A stretch of 64,000 bases of DNA from Liolophura sinensis (GCF_032854445.1 NC_088295.1:93363805-93427804), one strand, 5' to 3'. Shown: positions 43,739-57,869, counted from the first letter of the stretch. Notes: generated by a model from the letters alone, not told the origin. A program made the numbers and translations.

Positions 43739-44635
43739 AAATTTAATAAATGAGAAGATAAGCTTTAATTTAAGACTTGAAATAACAGGTCATGATGAAA
43801 TAAAAAAAACCAACTAAATAGAATCACACAGGTTTTTTTTACAGAAATAACTCGCAACTGATTGGATAAAACTGGTGCAGCATCAAAAAAAAGTTATGCT
43901 TTTTCAACTTCTTTGAAAAAATTATACGCCAAGTTTGGGTCGGAATGAGGCCTATACAAATTTAAGTCTTGAGAAATTGAGTTTTTGATAAAGAGAGTTA
44001 GTTGTAAAGAGAAGATGAAAAGCCGGCAAAAGTTTCGTGGCACGAGGTGAGGATGCTATATAAGTTTGTGCTATATCAGTAGACATCGGCAGAACTATAG
44101 CTTCCCAAAGGTTGAGATTTTTGGACTTTAAAAGTCTGTATGATATATATGCAATCAAAAAAAGATATGATATGCATAGTTAGCTTAATTTGGGTTACTA
44201 AAACATAGTGACAGGACATCGGGGCCCCGTCAATAGTGCTAACGCTCATGAAAATGGATAGTTTTAAACGACGATTTCTCAACAACAATACTCCATTAAG
44301 AGAAACTCACATATGTAGGTGCCGGTTAAGACCATCGTCGTACCATCGTACTATGAACAGTCCCAAAATGTAAGTGTTTAATACGTAACACTTGTGTTTA
44401 AGACAACGTAAATGAAAGAAACGATAATTTTATTTTCGTTTTTGAAATTTCAATTAATTTTTCAACTATCAGTCAGTGAGATGTCGAAGTTGTAGTCTAT
44501 ATATGCAAACATACGTTTATTTGTTCGTGGTGTGAGTGGCCAGGTATTTTGGGTAAAATTACCATCTTTAATAGTAATTTGAAACATGTGCTACATGTAG
44601 ACCTGGATTATCAACATGTCAGGCGTGGTACATTC
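43739..44635. other. No feature recognised
   Basis: AT-rich unique sequence; small minus-strand frames only. Confidence 0.4.
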
Positions 44636-45005
44636 AACAGAATAGAGAAATCTTCGTGATACGGTGGGCTCTACCCCTCGCAAACACATTTGATGTCTAG
44701 CTTCGTGATATGGCGGACTCCGTAAACACATTTGATGTCGGCAAACACATTTGATGTCTAGCTTCGTGATACGGTACGCTCTACTCCACGCAAACACATT
44801 TGCTGTCTAGCCTAGTGATACGGTGGGCTCTACCCCTCGCAAACACATTTGATGTCTACCTTAGTGGTACGGTGGACTCTACCCCTCGCAAACACATTTG
44901 ATGTCTAGCCTAGTGATACGGTGGGCTCTACCCCTCGCAAACACATTTGATGTCTGCCTTAGTGGTACGGTGGCTCTACCCAAAGAAAACGCATTTGATG
45001 TTTAT
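44636..45005. repeat. ~49 bp minisatellite, ~7 copies
   Basis: Unit GATACGGTGGGCTCTACCCC plus TCGCAAACACATTTGATGTCTAGC, with a shortened copy near 44730. Confidence 0.92.
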
Positions 45006-45324
45006 CACAATTTGCTTACCAGCCGCTCGATTCCTTACGATTAGTTCTATATTTAGCTATAAAACTATAATTTAGCTATATAAAGCTATAATATTTTGCA
45101 AACCAGTGCCAAGTTTTACCTGCTCCAGTGATGAAATAATACAATGGTCCACCAGTTTTACTCCATTGCAACAGAAAGCCCTATGGTATTGGACAAGTCT
45201 CAGCGAAGCTACAAATAAAAAAACTCGTTAGCGACAATATGGATTATAGATATGTATGTACTTAGCTAATATGCTTACAAATTCATTTAAGTTAACAGTG
45301 CAGATATCTGCTTATTTTTTTAAG

Positions 45325-45450
45325 GTGTCCGCAAACATGTACGTATTTATTTAAGGTGTCCGCAAACATGTACGTATTTATTTAAGGTATCCGCAAACAT
45401 GTACGTATTTATTTAAGGTGTCCTCAAACATGTACGTATTTATTTAAGCT
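45325..45450. repeat. 31 bp minisatellite, 4 copies
   Basis: Unit AAGGTGTCCGCAAACATGTA plus CGTATTTATTT. A weaker ~70 bp repetition of TTGAGTGACAGTGTATA text continues to ~45900. Confidence 0.9.
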
Positions 45451-45579
45451 GACTACAAAAGTCTGTTGGGTGACAGTGTATATTGCAAATACCTACATAT
45501 TTGTTTTGTGTCTACCAAAGCGTTTGAGGTGGCGGTGTTTATTATAGATATGGGCATACTTTATTCAACATAAACTGGA

Positions 45580-45695
45580 TTAATCTCGGGAGAAATCCGC
45601 CGCCATCCACAGATTATTGGCAGACCTGATTTTCGGGAAGCTCCGGTGTCATTATCCCGTGCTGGCACTCTAACCACCTCGAAAACCTGTTGAGT
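45580..45695 (-). mobile_element. Strongly decayed SINE-A fragment
   Basis: GAGAAATCCGCCGCCATCCA, ATTGGCAGACCT and GGTGTCATTATCCCGTGCTG are drifted SINE-A body and head text. Confidence 0.5.
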
Positions 45696-45899
45696 CACAG
45701 TGTATACGTATTTTGCCGATATCTGCGTATCTGTTGAGGTGCCTAGAAAAGCCTCTTGAGTGAAAGTATATATGCAGATTTCTGCGTACTTGTTACGTGT
45801 CTGCAGAATACGATAAAGTGACAGTGTCCACAGCAGATATGTGTAGCATAAGGTTCCAGTAGCAAGAGCCGTTAGACAACAGTGTATACTATATGTGTA

Positions 45900-46454
45900 C
45901 TTAGTCAGGAAGCCGAGCTACACCACTATCCAGTCAGAGATGACCGTGTATATTACAGACGTGTATTTTTATTGCGTCTCCACATGGACGGGGCTCGAAC
46001 TCGAAGGTGACTTTAATAGGTGCTTACAAGGGCTGTCGCATGTGGGTTACATGTGTCTACGTATTTTACCTCCTTAAGCTGCTTACTAAAGCCTGTTTGA
46101 TGGGAATTGCATCTGCGTATTGCAATATCTGCATATTCAGAAATGGCCCATAACTGTGGCCATGGCCAAACGCTATCGTTTTCATATGCACTATAGGCAG
46201 TTTCGAAAGCCAGATATAACTTCTGCCCTGGAAAAATTGTATATTTATTACTGACGTTGTGGTGATAACCTACATGTACCATCTTCCACAGAACAAATGT
46301 CGTATCTAACTAGTAAGCTACATATACACATCAGGGTCTACTTTATTGATTTCTTTCTATATAAATTTGCAGGGATACATTGTTTCTTAGGGTTTGGTTT
46401 CTTGATGACACACGGTGATATGACAATTGTTATTCCGGGACTTTGAATATCAAA
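45900..46454. other. No feature recognised
   Basis: Two short overlapping frames on opposite strands, neither recognisable. Confidence 0.4.
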
Positions 46455-46680
46455 CTGAAAATATCAAGGTATCCGTACATGTATCATCGTGAGCACCAAG
46501 ATATTCGTACATATATCATCGTGAACCTCAAGGTGTCCGTCCATATATCATCGTGAACATCAAGGTGTCCGTACTTATATCATCGTGAACATCAAGGTAT
46601 CTGTGCATGTATTGTCGTGAGCTTCAGGGTATCCGTTCATATATCACCGTGAACATAAAGCTATTCGTACATGTATCATT
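46455..46680. repeat. 32 bp minisatellite, ~7 copies
   Basis: Unit GTGAACATCAAGGTGTCCGT plus ACATATATCATC. Confidence 0.92.
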
Positions 46681-48199
46681 AAGGAAGTTTTTATAAATAT
46701 ATTTTTTTGAATCAGTCAGTTGCCAGCATATTGTCTTCTCTTTAAGCTGTCGAACTATCTTGTACCATGTATTTGGGATAGAAGAAATCTCCGTATGTCA
46801 AAAAATAGGAGTGTGAAAAGGAAATCTATGACATTCATGCAGAAATTTGTTGGGCTACTCGGGTGTGTTTTCTGAGCGCTTTTGCTTCTTCTATTCAAAT
46901 GGTAGCCTTTCATATAGTGCATTTGATGCATGATTCGTGCAAATATACTGACTATAATTTTGTTAACACGGTCACAAATAATACAGTGTATATCTGGGTG
47001 AATGTGTAAAAGTTTATATAGGTCTAAGCTTGCAGTCATACGACCCATGTACACTCAGGACAAAGGTCTATGTACCAAATGTTTGTCTGAATCACAAAAC
47101 ACAATTTTCACCTTTTCAGACATAATATAGCTTTAAATGCATTTTACACGATTCCTCAAGAGAAGCAAAGCTACTCGAGTGGACTCTCCCACACTTGTTG
47201 CTTTTCAAAAGCGGGCGGCTACCATTTCAGGCAGATCGGAAAAAGATTCAACGCTTTCTGATAACACCTTTGAAAAACTAATGCGTCTTTGGTCTTAAAG
47301 GGCTCTCCGCCCTGGTGCCTTAGCTGCCTTCTGCGACTGTAGTCAGTATCACTCTCAGATGGCATTCTTCGCCAATGGCATAAAAGCGGATCACTTATGC
47401 ATCATGTAGGCCATTTTTGATGAGGTCACGTACACACACGCTTACACGAGAGACGTATGAAAAACGCAATAGTTCCATTCAGGATAGCGTCTGCATGGGG
47501 ATAGATAGAACAGATATGCCAGGCTTTACAGTTGCTTAACAATACGGGCATATTCCACTGATGCAGTTTTAAATTCAGACGTCCATGTCTTTTGTCAACT
47601 CATATGATTAAACTGTGATCTAATCATGGCTGGTGTAGAGATGATGTTTGAAACTTACGCCAACCAGTGACATCCTGTTAAACCATTCAGTGGATGCGTT
47701 TTGATGGTGCATAAAGAACGGTTTAGCGTCAAACGCCCACATACTGAACTAATGAAATTATTGATTTATATTCTTTAACTGATCAAGTACAAATATTCGA
47801 AGAAACAAAAATAGTTTCAAGATACAAAAAATAACCGCGTATTTTATTATACAATGTGTCCTACCTATTGAGGAACAATATTTTACTAAATCATTATGCA
47901 TATGTTTAGAGGAAAGTAATAAAAATGTCTTATTTTGAGGCGTACATGTTTGAAATTTCAGACTTCAGGGCGAGTGATGCATACGGTGCCATGGAAGGGA
48001 CGTTCCAAACGAAAATTTTTACAACAGAAAAAATCTTACTTACCAAGTGATTAAATAATCGAGAAATTCGAAAAAAATTTTTGATTAGTTTTACACGTAA
48101 TTGTTACGGATAAAGAGATAATGTCCTCTGGCATAGTGTATGAATACTTTATTTAGTTATTGTTATCTGTCAGCAGAGCTTTGTTGTTGTTAAAAATAA
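46681..48199. other. No feature recognised
   Basis: AT-rich. A 99-codon minus-strand frame at 46755-47054 has no family signature. Slightly more GC at 47160-47420, again without a recognisable frame. Confidence 0.4.
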
Positions 48200-49000
48200 A
48201 ACTTGCAACATGGCGTTTTCTGATGATTATAGCCGTATAGCTGTTGTAATAATTTCTAGGCTAATTGGGTAAATTAGTTTGAATGGCTGCCCCGCAGTAT
48301 GCACTCCATACTTTTAATTACCAGTTTAGTTTCAAGTCACGCAGATCTACTGACCACTGAATTTATATAATGAAATAATATGGACTGCGCTTAATTGGAA
48401 TTAGCTGATTAACAAGGGTGTGGCCTTGTGTATCATGAACTTACTCTTTATATGGTTTAATACCTGAGCATTTGCTGTAGACCTTTGCTCTGTTGTGAAC
48501 TTCTGAGTGTTTTGGTGTTAATTAGGGTCGGAAACTTCCCCCCGTCATTATTTTCTGTTAATATGCATACATTTGACACATCTTTGGCTAAAATAGAATG
48601 TAACATCAGAGATATATTTTTTTACCAATTGTGCATTATCTGCCACTCGTTTCCCTCCCATTTGACATGTTCTGTTAATCGTGATTGTACATTGAACACA
48701 AAGAAGTGCATGCCTCTGTGCCAAACTCAAGGGCTATACGAATTCTGTACAATCTTCACTGAGACTACTTACAAAAAGTCTTGTCAATGTCTCCTACAAG
48801 TACTTACAACATACATTTACTGACAATGTAAAAGTTTATAAGGATATAGAATGTCAGAAAATAAAGTTTCGCATCAGAGAGAATGTCATTATTGTGAAAT
48901 TTCATGATGGTACTATCTTATGAAATAAAGCCTCTTTCGATATTGCTTCTTTTAAGCAATGTTTGTGGCGTTCGTGTAATAAAAAAATATCCATGCGTGA
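48200..49000 (+). pseudogene. Decayed LINE reverse transcriptase, copy 2
   Basis: Opens with SDDYSRIAVVIISRL (compare copy 1), passes the YQFSFKSRRSTDH region near 48320, then VGNFPPSLFSVNMHTFDTSL at ~48530 (LSP-x-LFSVYMDDLS block 4-5), a TLNTKKCM stretch, and near 48840 VYKDIECQKIKFRIRENV before FHDG. Many stops and shifts. The 112-codon frame at 48485-48823 is a surviving piece. Aligns with copy 1 and with 57870-58200. Confidence 0.75.
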
Positions 49001-49249
49001 CTACAGCAATTCATTGTAATGGTTACTAAGTTACAGAAAAAAATTGTAATGCTATATGATGACTTAAGCTTCCCATTTCATAAAGCTTTAAACCGTTAAA
49101 AGCCCCAAATGTATGTGTCCATATGGTGCTTTTCTTCCCTTTGTACTCATTATAAAATGCTATTGTCCCATTATAAAAGCATTACAATCCCTCGCCGAAT
49201 GTTGAAGTCTCCTGCGATTATTTAAGCGGAACGATAAAAGAGCAGCGTT

Positions 49250-52200
49250 CTGCAACTCTTTTCCCTGAGATCCCAGGTTATGAGCACTGAGTAGACACAA
49301 GGTCATTTGTATGATTATTTTACCTGACATCCTAGGTTAAACACATTGAGCAGACACAGGGTGACCTCTGTCTTCTTATACCTGAGACCCCAGGTCTACA
49401 CATGAAGTAGACACAGGGTCACGTCTGTGATTAATATTTCTGAGATCTCGGCTTTTACACGCTGAGTAGGCACAGGGTCATGTCTGTGATTAATATTTCT
49501 GAGATCTCGGCTTTTACACACTGAGGAGGCACAGGGTCACGTCTGTGATTCTTATACCTGAGATCCCAGGTTTTACACACTGGGTAGATACATGGTCACG
49601 TGTGTGATTAATATTTCTGAGATCTCGGCTTTTACATACTGAGTAGACACAGGGTCACGTCTATGATTCTTATACCTGAGATCCCAGGTTTATATACTGA
49701 GTGGATACAGGGTCACGTCTGTGATTAATATTTCTGAGACCTCGGCTTTTACACAATGAGTAGACACAGGGTCACGTCTGTGATTCTTATACCTGAGATC
49801 CCAGGTTTTACATACTGAGTGGATACAGGGTCACGTCTGTGATTAATATTTCTGAGATCTCGGCTTTTACACACTGAGGAGGCACAGGGTCACGTCTGTG
49901 ATTTTTATACCTGAGATCCCAGGTTTTACATACTGTGTGGATACAGGGTCACGTGTGTGATTAATATTTCTGCGATCTCGGCTTTTACACGCTGAGTAGG
50001 CACAGGGTCACGTCTGTGATTCTTATACCTGAGATCCCAGGTTTATATACTGAGTGGATACAGGGTCACGTCTGTGATTAATATTTCTGAGATCTCGGCT
50101 TTTACACACTGAGTAGACACATGGTCACGTCTGTGATTCTTATACCTGAGATCCCAGGTTTACATACTGAGTGGATACAGGGTCACGTCTGTGATTAATA
50201 TTTCTGAGATCTCGGCTTTTACACACTGAGTAGGCACAGGGTCACGTCTGTGATTCTTATACCTGAGATCCAAGGTTTACACACTGAGTAGACACATGGT
50301 CACGTTTGTGATTTTTATTCCCGAGATCCCAGGTTTTACACACTGAGTAGACACAGGGTCACGTCTGTGATTCTTATACCTGAGATCCCAGGTTTACATA
50401 CTGAGTGGATACAGGGTCACGTCTGTGATTAATATTTCTGAGATCTCGGCTTTTACACACTGAGGAGGCACAGGGTCACGTCTGTGATTTTTATACCTGA
50501 GATCCCAGGTTTTACATACTGTGTGGATACAGGGTCACGTCTGTGATTAATATTTCTGAGATCTCGGCTTTTACACGCTGAGTAGGCACATGGTCACGTT
50601 TGTGATTTTTATTCCCGAGATCCCAGGTTTTACACACTGAGTAGACACAGGGTCACGTCTGTGATTCTTATACCTGAGATCCCAGGTTTACATACTGAGT
50701 GGATACAGGGTCACGTCTGTGATTAATATTTCTGCGATCTCGGCTTTTACACACTGAGTAGACACATGGTCACGTCTGTGATTCTTATACCTGAGATCCC
50801 AGGTTTATATACTGAGTGGATACAGGGTCACGTCTGTGATTAATATTTCTGAGATCTCGGCTTTTACACACTGAGTAGACACAGGGTCACGTCTGTGATT
50901 CTTATACCTGAGATCCCAGGTTTACATACTGAGTGGATACAGGGTCACGTCTGTGATTAATATTTCTGAGATCTCGGCTTTTACACACTGAGTAGGCACA
51001 GGGTCACGTCTGTGATTCTTATACCTGAGATCCAAGGTTTACACAGTGAGCAGACACATGGTCACGTTTGTGATTTTTATTCCCGAGATCCCAGGTTTTA
51101 CACACTGAGTAGACACAGGGTCACGTCTGTGATTCTTACACCCGAGATCCCAGGTTTTACACACTGAGTAGACACAGGGTCACGTCTGTGATTCTTACAC
51201 CCGAGATCCCAGGTTTACACACTGAGTAGACACATGGTCACGTTTGTGATTTTTATTCCCGAGATCCCAGGTTTTACACACTGAGTAGACACAGGGTCAC
51301 GTCTGTGATTCTTACACCCGAGATCCCAGGTTTACACACTGAGTAGACACATGGTCACGTTTGTGATTTTTATTCCCTAGATCCCAGGTTTTACACACTG
51401 AGTAGACACATGGTCACGTCTGTGATTCTTTCACCTGAGATCACAGGTTATTCACACTGAGTAGACACATGGTCACGTTTGTGATTTTTATTCCCTAGAT
51501 CCCAGGTTTTACACACTGAGTAGACACAGGGTCACGTTTGTGATTCTTATACCTGAGATCCCAGGTTTACATACTGAGTGGATACAGGGTCACGTCTGTG
51601 ATTAATATTTCTGAGATCTCGGCTTTTACACACTGAGGAGGCACAGGGTCACGTCTGTGATTTTTATACCTGAGATCCCAGGTTTTACATACTGTGTGGA
51701 TACAGGGTCACGTCTGTGATTAATATTTCTGCGATCTCGGCTTTTACACACTGAGGAGGCACATGGTCACGTTTGTGATTTTTATTCCCGAGATCCCAGG
51801 TTTTACACACTGAGTAGACACAGGGTCACGTCTGTGATTCTTATACCTGAGATCCCAGGTTTACATACTGAGTGGATACAGGGTCACGTCTGTGATTAAT
51901 ATTTCTGAGATCTCGGCTTTTACACACTGAGTAGGCACAGGGTCACGTCTGTGATTCTTATACCTGAGATCCAAGGTTTACACACTGAGTAGACACATGG
52001 TCACGTTTGTGATTTTTATTCCCGAGATCCCAGGTTTTACACACTGAGTAGACACAGGGTCACGTCTGTGATTCTTATACCTGAGATCCCAGGTTTACAT
52101 ACTGTGTGGATACAGGGTCACGTCTGTGATTAATATTTCTGAGATCTCGGCTTTTACACACTGAGTAGGCACAGGGTCACGTCTGTGATTTTTATACCTG

Positions 52201-54890
52201 AGATCCCAGGTTTTACATACTGTGTGGATACAGGGTCACGTCTGTGATTAATATTTCTGCGATCTCGGCTTTTACATGCTGAGTAGGCACATGGTCACGT
52301 TTGTGATTTTTATTCCCGAGATCCCAGGTTTTACACACTGAGTAGACACAGGGTCACGTCTGTGATTCTTATACCTGAGATCCCAGGTTTACATACTGAG
52401 TGGATACAGGGTCACGTCTGTGATTAATATTTCTGCGATCTCGGCTTTTACACACTGAGTAGACACAGGGTCACGTCTGTGATTCTTATACCTGAGGTCC
52501 CAGGTTTACATACTGAGTGGATACAGGGTCACGTCTGTGATTAATATTTCTGAGATCTCGGCTTTTACACACTGAGGAGGCACAGGGTCACGTCTGTGAT
52601 TTTTATACCTGAGATCCCAGGTTTTACATACTGTGTGGATACAGGGTCACGTCTGTGATTAATATTTCTGCGATCTCGGCTTTTACACGCTGAGTAGGCA
52701 CATGGTCACGTTTGTGATTTTTATTCCCGAGATCCCAGGTTTTACACACTGAGTAGACACAGGGTCACGTCTGTGATTCTTATACCTGAGATCCCAGGTT
52801 TACATACTGAGTGGATACAGGGTCACGTCTGTGATTAATATTTCTGCGATCTCGGCTTTTACACACTGAGTAGACACAGGGTCACGTCTGTGATTCTTAT
52901 ACCTGAGATCCCAGGTTTATATACTGAGTGGATACAGGGTCACGTCTGTGATTAATATTTCTGAGATCTCGGCTTTTACACACTGAGTAGACACAGGGTC
53001 ACGTCTGTGATTCTTATACCTGAGATCCCAGGTTTACATACTGAGTGGATACAGGGTCACGTCTGTGATTAATATTTCTGAGATCTCGGCTTTTACACAC
53101 TGAGTAGGCACAGGGTCACGTCTGTGATTCTTATACCTGAGATCCAAGGTTTACACAGTGAGCAGACACATGGTCACGTTTGTGATTTTTATTCCCGAGA
53201 TCCCAGGTTTTACACACTGAGTAGACACAGGGTCACGTCTGTGATTCTTACACCCGAGATCCCAGGTTTTACACACTGAGTAGACACAGGGTCACGTCTG
53301 TGATTCTTACACCCGAGATCCCAGGTTTACACACTGAGTAGACACATGGTCACGTTTGTGATTTTTATTCCCGAGATCCCAGGTTTTACACACTGAGTAG
53401 ACACAGGGTCACGTCTGTGATTCTTACACCCGAGATCCCAGGTTTACACACTGAGTAGACACATGGTCACGTTTGTGATTTTTATTCCCTAGATCCCAGG
53501 TTTTACACACTGAGTAGACACATGGTCACGTCTGTGATTCTTTCACCTGAGATCACAGGTTATTCACACTGAGTACCCACTGGGTGACGTCTATGATCCT
53601 TATTCCTGAGATCCCAAGCTATGCAACCTGAGTCGACACATGGTCACTTCTATGATTTTTTTCCTTGAGATCCCACGTTATGCAGACTGAATAGACACAA
53701 GATAACGTCTGTGGTTCTTATTTCTGAGATTCCAGGTTATGCACACTGACTGGACACAGGGTCACTTCTGTGGTTCTTTTCCCTGACATCTCAAGTTGAA
53801 CACACTGAGCAGACACAGGGTGACCTCTGACTTCCTATTCCTCAGACCCCAGGTCTACCTACTGAGTAGACACAGGGTGATGTTTGTGACTGTTATTCCC
53901 GAGAACCCCGGTTATGCACACTGAGTAGACAGAGGGTCACCTCTGTGATTCATATTTCTGAGATCCCAGGTTTACACACTGAGTAAACACATGGTCACGT
54001 TTGTGATTTTTATTCCCGAGATCCCAAGTTATACACACTGAGTAGACACAGGCTGACCTCTTTCATTCTTATACCTAAGATCCCAGGTTTTACACACTGA
54101 GTAGATACATGGTCACGTGTGTGATTAATATTTCTGAGATCTCGGGTTTTACACGCTGAGTAGATACAGGGCCACGCCTGTGATTCTTATACCTGAGATC
54201 CCAGGTTTTACACACTGAGTAGACACATGGTCACGTGTGTGATTAATATTTCTGAGATCTCGGGTTTTACACGCTGAGTAGATACAGGGCCACGCCTGTG
54301 ATTCTTATACCTGAGATCCCAGGTTTTACACACTGAGTAGACACATGGTCACGTGTGTGATTAATATTTCTGAGATCTCGGGTTTTACACGCTGAGTAGA
54401 TACAGGGTCACGCCTGTGATTCTTATACCTAAGATCCCAGGTTTTACACACTGAGTAGATACATGGTCACGTGTGTGATTAATATTTCTGAGATCTGGGT
54501 AGACACAGGGTCACGTTTGTGATTCTTTCACTTGAGATCCCAGGTTTTACACACTGAGTAGATACAGGGTCACATGTGTGATTAATATTTCAGAGATCTG
54601 GGTAGACACAGGGTCACGTTTGTGATTCTTTCACTTGAGATCACAGGTTTTACACACTGGGTAGATACAGGGTCACGTGTGTAATTTTTGTTCCTGTGAT
54701 CCCAAGTTATACACAATGAGTAGACACAGGCTGACCTCTTTCATTCTCATACCTAAGATCCCAGGTTTTACACACTGAGTAGACACATGGTCACGTGTGT
54801 GATTAATATTTCTGGGATCTCGGGTTTTACACACTGAGTAGGCACAGGGTCACGTCTGTGATTTTTATACCTGAGATCCCAGGTTATGCA
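49250..54890. repeat. 5.6 kb array of ~59 bp units with higher-order structure, ~95 units
   Basis: Basic unit TACACACTGAGTAGACACAG, GGTCACGTCTGTGATTCTTA, TACCTGAGATCCCAGGTTT. Two unit types alternate (the other has AATATTTCTGAGATCTCGGC), giving a ~118 bp dimer. The block 50335-51463 is repeated nearly identically at 52447-53575, an offset of 2112 bp. Flanks (49250-49450 and 53570-54890) are more diverged, and the middle is most uniform. No protein frame survives. Confidence 0.97.
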
Positions 54891-55504
54891 TTTGGTTACG
54901 TCTACTGCGATAGTAATTCACACTGTGAAGGGACATGGTGTAAAATATGTGAATTCCAATGGCGATTGCTATTTTAATTCTGTATGTTAAATCTGTAAGG
55001 GTTTGTTGATTGTTGCATTCTGTTAGATGCATACTTTGCTAGGTTTTTAAAGTACACACACGCTCGGTGTTTGTTGTCAGTTCTTCAAATACTACTCTCT
55101 GTTTAGTCGCGTGCGTTAAAGTTGAGCAATATTGTATAACCCTGGAGTTACTCTGTATTAATCACTGTAGTGTTTTGGGTTAATGGTTTGAGGGCGATGT
55201 ACTGTTATTGCCTGTAACCAAAACATTATTTCATTTGTTTGTTTTTTTTGATGGCAAAAAGGAAAGGTTGGTCGCAATAGGAACACTTTGAAATTCCTGA
55301 CATAGAGGATGGGATTGATATGGACCTGTGAGTCTCCGAGCATAGGAGGGCAATTCGGGACGGCCTGGGACACGGTGGGGGCTGCGTCCGCACCTAGAGC
55401 CGTATACGCTTTAACAGAGCATTTGGAAGTGTCTCAATTCCGGCCCTAACTTAAGTCTCCCAACTCTGGCGGAGAGTTCTACATTCAGTGGGTGTTTCCC
55501 GTGC
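54891..55504. other. No clear feature
   Basis: AT-rich to 55330, then GC-richer. The minus-strand frame at 55158-55373 is not recognised. Confidence 0.4.
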
Positions 55505-55735
55505 AGACAAACGACGAGGCGTCGATCAAGAAGCCGTCGACAGAAACCTTGGTGTCTGTCCAACCTTTACACCTTTGCGGGAAACAGGGATAAGTCCCGG
55601 ATAACAACGCCGGATCGGGCCCGTATATCGATTCTGTCATTGAAACAACACATTCTCGGTCGACGCTACAACACCAGAGCAAGTCAGCGCACATGCCCCC
55701 TGGCGTCACCCGAGATAGAGAGTTTACAATGTGAT
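55505..55735 (+). other. GC-rich open frame of unknown origin
   Basis: After TGGGTGTTTCCCGTGCAG a frame without ATG runs ~77 codons to TGA: it holds RQTTRRRSRSRRQKPW, LSNLYTFAGNRDKSRI, RARISILSLKQHILGRRYN and CPLASPEIESLQCDLV. An opposing minus-strand frame of 74 codons (55485-55709) covers the same bases. Base composition stands out from the AT-rich surroundings. Could be an exon, a processed remnant or a transposon fragment; I cannot name it. Confidence 0.3.
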
Positions 55736-56880
55736 CTGGTCTGAAGTTCTGTGTTGAACAATAGATGTATATTAATGTGTGTAAAAGGGAGCGTGTGTAT
55801 GGGGGTTGAGTGCGGAGTTGGGGGTGGGGTGGGGAGTTTTGATGTTAGACGTTTAATTAAAAGGTTAAAATAGTAACCATTTTAGAATGGAGGAGCTAAA
55901 ATCATTGTTTGAATGGCAGAAGTTAGCAGTCTGTGAAGTTAGCAGTCTGTGACGTTAGCAGTCTGTGTTATACATTCGTGGATACTTTATTAAACCTGTG
56001 TTTTAACAAGTGTTAACGTTAAATTTAAGAGAGAACATTTTATATGCACACGGAACGCTACTCTTTTATCGTATATTTTTAAATGCAGAGAAAAGCACCT
56101 TATTTATACTTTTATTTATACATTTTAGTGTAATTTGTGTCAAATAAATGTTTCTATATTGACACGTCAAGAAAGGAAAACTATATTTTGGAAGACAGCG
56201 GTATTCTAGTTTGGAAATGGATTGGAATATTTGGTGTAACACGTTATTGTTGTGGTCAGTTAAGAATTTGAATAAAATAACTTTGAAGGTTATTTGTCTA
56301 TACAAAGTACATGTGGTGTCTCTACAGCCACGGATGTCTGGACGGTTAGTGATATCTGGAATATATTCCGTGTAAACATACCTTCGGTAGCGCAAACATT
56401 TTTCTTTAAACTAAATATAAATTGTTTTAACAAAACTTTGCTGAAGTCCTTGAGGCATTGTTGCTTCCATGTAACAACGGCAAATTAGGGGCCGATTTCA
56501 TATTCACGTAAAATGAAAACGCAAATGTTATAACAGAAAACCACCGGTATGTGACTTCATCCTCCTGAGCCTCACGGCAGAGAGATTAGGGAAAGGCACG
56601 GGGGAGGTAATGTATCGGAACGGTAGTAACCAACTTCACCCAGGTATAACTGTACGTGTGTGTATCATTCAAGGGAGACAACTTATAATTGCACTAATCG
56701 AACCCTCTAGAAATTACCAAAAAAAAAAAAAATTAAAAAGTGTTATAGCTGCAGTTGTGTTTTGTCTAAGTAAAAATCGGCCTGATACTTTGGAAAAAAA
56801 TAATAAACTTTTGAATTTAAAGACACTACACCCCTAAGGGGTAAATATTTTAGTTCACATTTTTATTTATCTCATTTCAA
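55736..56880. other. No feature recognised
   Basis: AT-rich; three copies of GTTAGCAGTCTGTGA at 55922-55965. Nothing else. Confidence 0.4.
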
Positions 56881-56999
56881 GCTGAAATCCAAAGTAGGAG
56901 TACAAATACCTTAAAGCCGAAGTTTACTTGTCCTCCTATTTGCATCCCACTGGCAGGGTACATACTTGTGTGCGGGATCGTATAGGGTGCGTGTAATGA

Positions 57000-57660
57000 C
57001 GTAATCTGCATAAGGTAGTTTTGAGGGATGTATGCGCGGGAGTGGGGTGCTGGGGTTGGCCTATAAAAGGTATTTGTGGTGGTAGGTAAGTGGTTTTGTG
57101 TAGGGAATGTGTAAGGTGTACGGGTTGGTATATAGAGTATGCGTGGTTGGTGGTTGCGCATGGGGTTTATATGAGGGCAGATATGCCGGATGGTATATAG
57201 GGTAGGCCTATGATTGATGGTAGATAGGCATGTGCTTATAGGATAGATATGCGGGCAGGGATACGGGAGGGAATAGGATACGCGTGGTGATAGGGGGATA
57301 TGTATGTGGACAGGTATGGTAGATAGGTGTGTGCACATGGGGTATGTATGAGGACAGGTGTGGTAGATAGGTGTGCACACATGGGGTATGTATGAGGACA
57401 GGTGTGGTAGATTGGTGTGTGGCCATGGGGTATGTATGAGGGCAGAAATGCGGGATGGTATATAGGTTAGGCCTAAGTCTGATGGTAGGCTGTTGCGTAT
57501 AGGATAGATATGAGGACAGGTATGCGGGCGGGTATAGGGTACACGTGGTGATAGGTAAGTGATTGCACATGAGGTATGTATGCGGACAGGGTATGGTAGG
57601 TAGATGTTGGATATGATAGGCACGGGGGCAGGTAAGGTAGTTAAGCGTATGCATATGATA
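57000..57660. repeat. Degenerate ~50 bp GTATGTATGAGGACAGGTG repeat
   Basis: GGGGTATGTATGAGGACAGG and GTGGTAGATAGGTGTGTGCA recur about a dozen times with 48-60 bp steps. The 285-codon minus-strand frame across it (Pro/Tyr/His rich) is, in my view, repeat-derived. Confidence 0.85.
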
Positions 57661-57869
57661 ATGATACTATACCTCCACCCAATAGGTACAGTTTCAGTTC
57701 CAGTATATTCATCAACAATGGTTGCCATTTTCATGTTACTTGGGAAATGGTTCGATAGTTGGCACCCTGGGAACTAAGAGATTTTTATTCATGCGTTTTT
57801 CTTGGACAACCAGAGATGTTAACAATCAGTATATCTACCAGGTTATGTACTTGTACATTCCTCACAAGG

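Noticed and set aside
56877-57734. 285-codon minus-strand open frame rich in Pro, Tyr and His
   Set aside because: It covers the degenerate ~50 bp repeat at 57000-57660; the composition follows the repeat and no domain or splice signal supports it.
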